Part shown: positions 61,931 to 64,000 of the stretch, one piece after another | Layout of the letters: each line of letters opens with the position of its first letter | Numbering within the stretch: position 1 is the stretch's first letter | Assembly: GCA_028023455.1 (NCBI GenBank) | Contig: JAQFVV010012422.1 | Location: 10,661,806 to 10,725,805, forward strand | Reading direction: 5' to 3' | DNA from: Epiperipatus broadwayi | Taxonomy: Eukaryota > Onychophora > Udeonychophora > Euonychophora > Peripatidae | Length of the DNA stretch: 64,000 bases | Made by a program: the position numbers and the translations under genes | The notes under the pieces: generated by a model | Databases searched by the model: none | Seen by the model: only the letters and a program-made list of their open reading frames with translations | Told to the model about the DNA's origin: nothing

Positions 61931-64000
61931 AAGGGCAAAATGTTAGTTTTTTGACGTATTTATTGGCATTCTTTAATTTAAACATGATATGGAATAACAA
62001 TCATCCTTCAATAAATTAATAAATTTCATTTACACTCTATATGATGGCTAGCCCTCATTATGCCCCCATTAATATGGTAAATCAATAAAGATAAAACTCT
62101 CTACATTCGTGCTTTTAATACCGCAGAATTATGGTAGTCTCGTTAACTTATAAAACTGCCCAAAACTGGGTATACAGGAAAGATTATGAGCTTGTTTCGT
62201 TTCGATTGGCCTTTCAGTCAAGGATGCGTGGCAATAGGTAGTAAGACTTAAGTATTTAGAAGATACATAATAATTTAAATTTCTATATGTATTTTTGAAC
62301 TTTTTGGATCTCCTTTTACAATTTATGAAACCTAATTTTTAATCTTTTAAATCAATATATAGTATTTATTTTTAAAAGACTTTTTAGTCATTCAAAGTAA
62401 AATACTATATTTAATTTTTTATGATGTAATAATTTTAATTTTCCTTTGCAAATATTCATTTTTTAAACCCATAATATAATTTTATAATTGTATTTATAAA
62501 TCATACTTAGGCTGCATTTATTTACAATTCTTTAGTATAGTAGCCAGGCAAGTAATTAGGCAAGTTATAATACGTAAATATCTGTATTAATCTTTCAGCC
62601 TCTTTAACGATTTATTTTTTTGTGTTGATATTTAAAATACATCATAAACCCAAATAGATATTTTACATTATTAAATATATATGCATAAAGCAACCTTTAA
62701 AAATCATACCCATTTCGATTGATTCATTTTCTTGAACCCTAAATCATAATCAATTATTTTGCCTCATTATTTTATTTTCTTGATATAACAATTATATTAC
62801 ATATTTTACCAAAACATATTATAATATTTTATTTTTCCGTTATGTGATAATTAACTTCGCTTGCAGCTTTATAATAATTTACACTTTTATTTATATACTA
62901 TACACTTTAATTTCAATATTTTTATTTATATGAGTAGTCATTAATCTTAATGCATCTTATTTATATATATATCTTCTAATTGTGTGAGATGGATTTCCCA
63001 TTCTCATCAAATTCACGTATTCCCCAGTTTACAAATCTTTATTCTAGAAACTGCACTATAATGTGACAGGCCTTACTAATGACAGAGTAGAACAGGTTAG
63101 AGTATATGAGATTTAGAGCCATATTTTGTCTCTGAAAGATGTTAAAATATATTGGTGGGAATTTTCACTGAAGTAATCTAGGCAAATCTAAATTTAAATT
63201 GATTGAAAAACCTTGAGAGATATGCGATTTTATATTTTTTAAAACCAATTGGTTTTCATTGTATAAAAATAAAGCTACTTTGAAATCTAAATTTCTCTAT
63301 GACTATCAGTGGTAATTTCAGTCTACAACTACAACATAATTAGAATAAGCTTGCACAATTTTATAAATTTAAGAAATCACAAATAAAATATTTTTCATTT
63401 GTCAGAAAAAATGGTATCCAATCATATATGGTTCCATATATTTCACTGTTCAGTACTTGTGTTTTTATTATACCATTATATCCTAAGTTATTGCATACAT
63501 CTAAGGAATAAGTATTTTTTAGGTAATAATATGATTATAATTAATATTCTTTGAAAGTTATTTGAATATATTTCATTAACCGGTTTCTTGTAAAGCAGGT
63601 GAATTTGCAATTTGAGCCATGTCTGCTAGTTCTTATTTGATGTTTTTTTTTTTTTTTTAGAGTAATATCTTATTTTAATAGTTCTATTTTATTTATTCTC
63701 AATCAGTATTTTGGTAATGAAAGCTTTTAATATTTTTACAATATAAACGATTTATTTCTCTCGCCCAGAAAATTCTAACCAAATTTGGCCCAAAATATTT
63801 TTTTAATAAATTACATTTAGTGTTAATTTGTCAAATGTCGGTCTGACAATGTTACAGCAATGAGTAGATTGTGTATCTTATCAGCAATGAGCAATCGTGT
63901 GATCTTGCTAATCATATTGCAGGTATTGTTAATGTATGTGCAAAGATAGGTGCCTTAATCTCATTTTCTTCGAAAGGGAGATTAATTCTAATCGGCCGGT

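Larger units (their letters stand above)
56005..64000. repeat. imperfect palindrome of about 8 kb centred at 60,025
   Basis: The left arm (56,005-60,020) is the imperfect reverse complement of the right arm (60,030-64,000). Matching blocks occur all along: 56,141-56,156 with 63,873-63,888; 57,395-57,480 with about 62,505-62,635; 58,145-58,175 with about 61,850-61,880; 59,880-59,910 with about 60,140-60,170. By eye the arms are roughly 75-85% identical with many small indels. The last bases of the window still match about 56,007, so the right arm may continue beyond the window and the true left border is uncertain. Both arms hold mirror-image transposase relics. Confidence 0.88.

Noticed and set aside
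61644-62000. A 118-codon minus-strand frame in the right palindrome arm
   Set aside because: It lies opposite the plus-strand transposase relic and shares no independent feature.

Overview
This window is eukaryotic nuclear DNA: AT-rich, no operons, spliceosomal exon signals, and a large load of transposable elements in different states of decay. The mix (an intact RTE-type LINE, Penelope-like remnants, tRNA-derived SINE-like repeats, hAT and mariner relics, many hairpin elements) looks most like a mollusc and probably a cephalopod such as an octopus. That taxonomic call is inference, not something read from a marker gene.

Left part (1-22,700): mostly non-coding DNA with a possible minus-strand terminal exon (693-954), a dispersed repeat family (about 3.0-6.6 kb), two MITEs and a degenerate tRNA-Gly-like sequence (5.7-6.4 kb), a seven-unit 62-bp tandem array (8,514-8,947), hairpin elements, LINE 3'-end remnants (10.9-12.3 kb, 14.4-15.3 kb), an RTE remnant split by a 0.49-kb hairpin (15.6-17.9 kb), and SINE-like copies.

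Centre (22,700-49,030): a likely secreted-protein gene begins with a signal-peptide exon (22,753-22,837) and may end at a phase-matched terminal exon with polyadenylation signals (48,746-48,999). If so, its intron is about 26 kb and holds almost everything between. Just after the first exon is a full-length RTE retrotransposon (23,356-28,275) with a 10-bp target duplication and an intact 986-codon endonuclease/reverse-transcriptase ORF. Its 5' UTR is split by a complete miniature LTR retrotransposon (TRIM, 23,453-25,065) with a 5-bp target duplication, a tRNA-Ser-type primer site and a polypurine tract. Then come a 974-bp foldback element, a broken minus-strand coding segment (30.7-31.1 kb), a decayed Penelope-like element (32.9-34.6 kb) interrupted by SINEs, another hairpin element (36.2-36.6 kb), and stacked minus-strand LINE remnants (38.6-44.9 kb), one carrying a 496-bp hAT derivative with an 8-bp target duplication.

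Right part (49,340-64,000): a minus-strand RTE remnant, a dispersed repeat, a LINE RT fragment, and finally an imperfect palindrome of about 8 kb centred at 60,025. Its arms carry mirror-image relics of a Tc1/mariner-type transposase, and its right arm is cut by the window end.

The most unusual theme is a set of hairpin/foldback elements flanked by 13-14-bp target duplications. That is longer than most cut-and-paste transposons make and is compatible with LINE-style retroposition.
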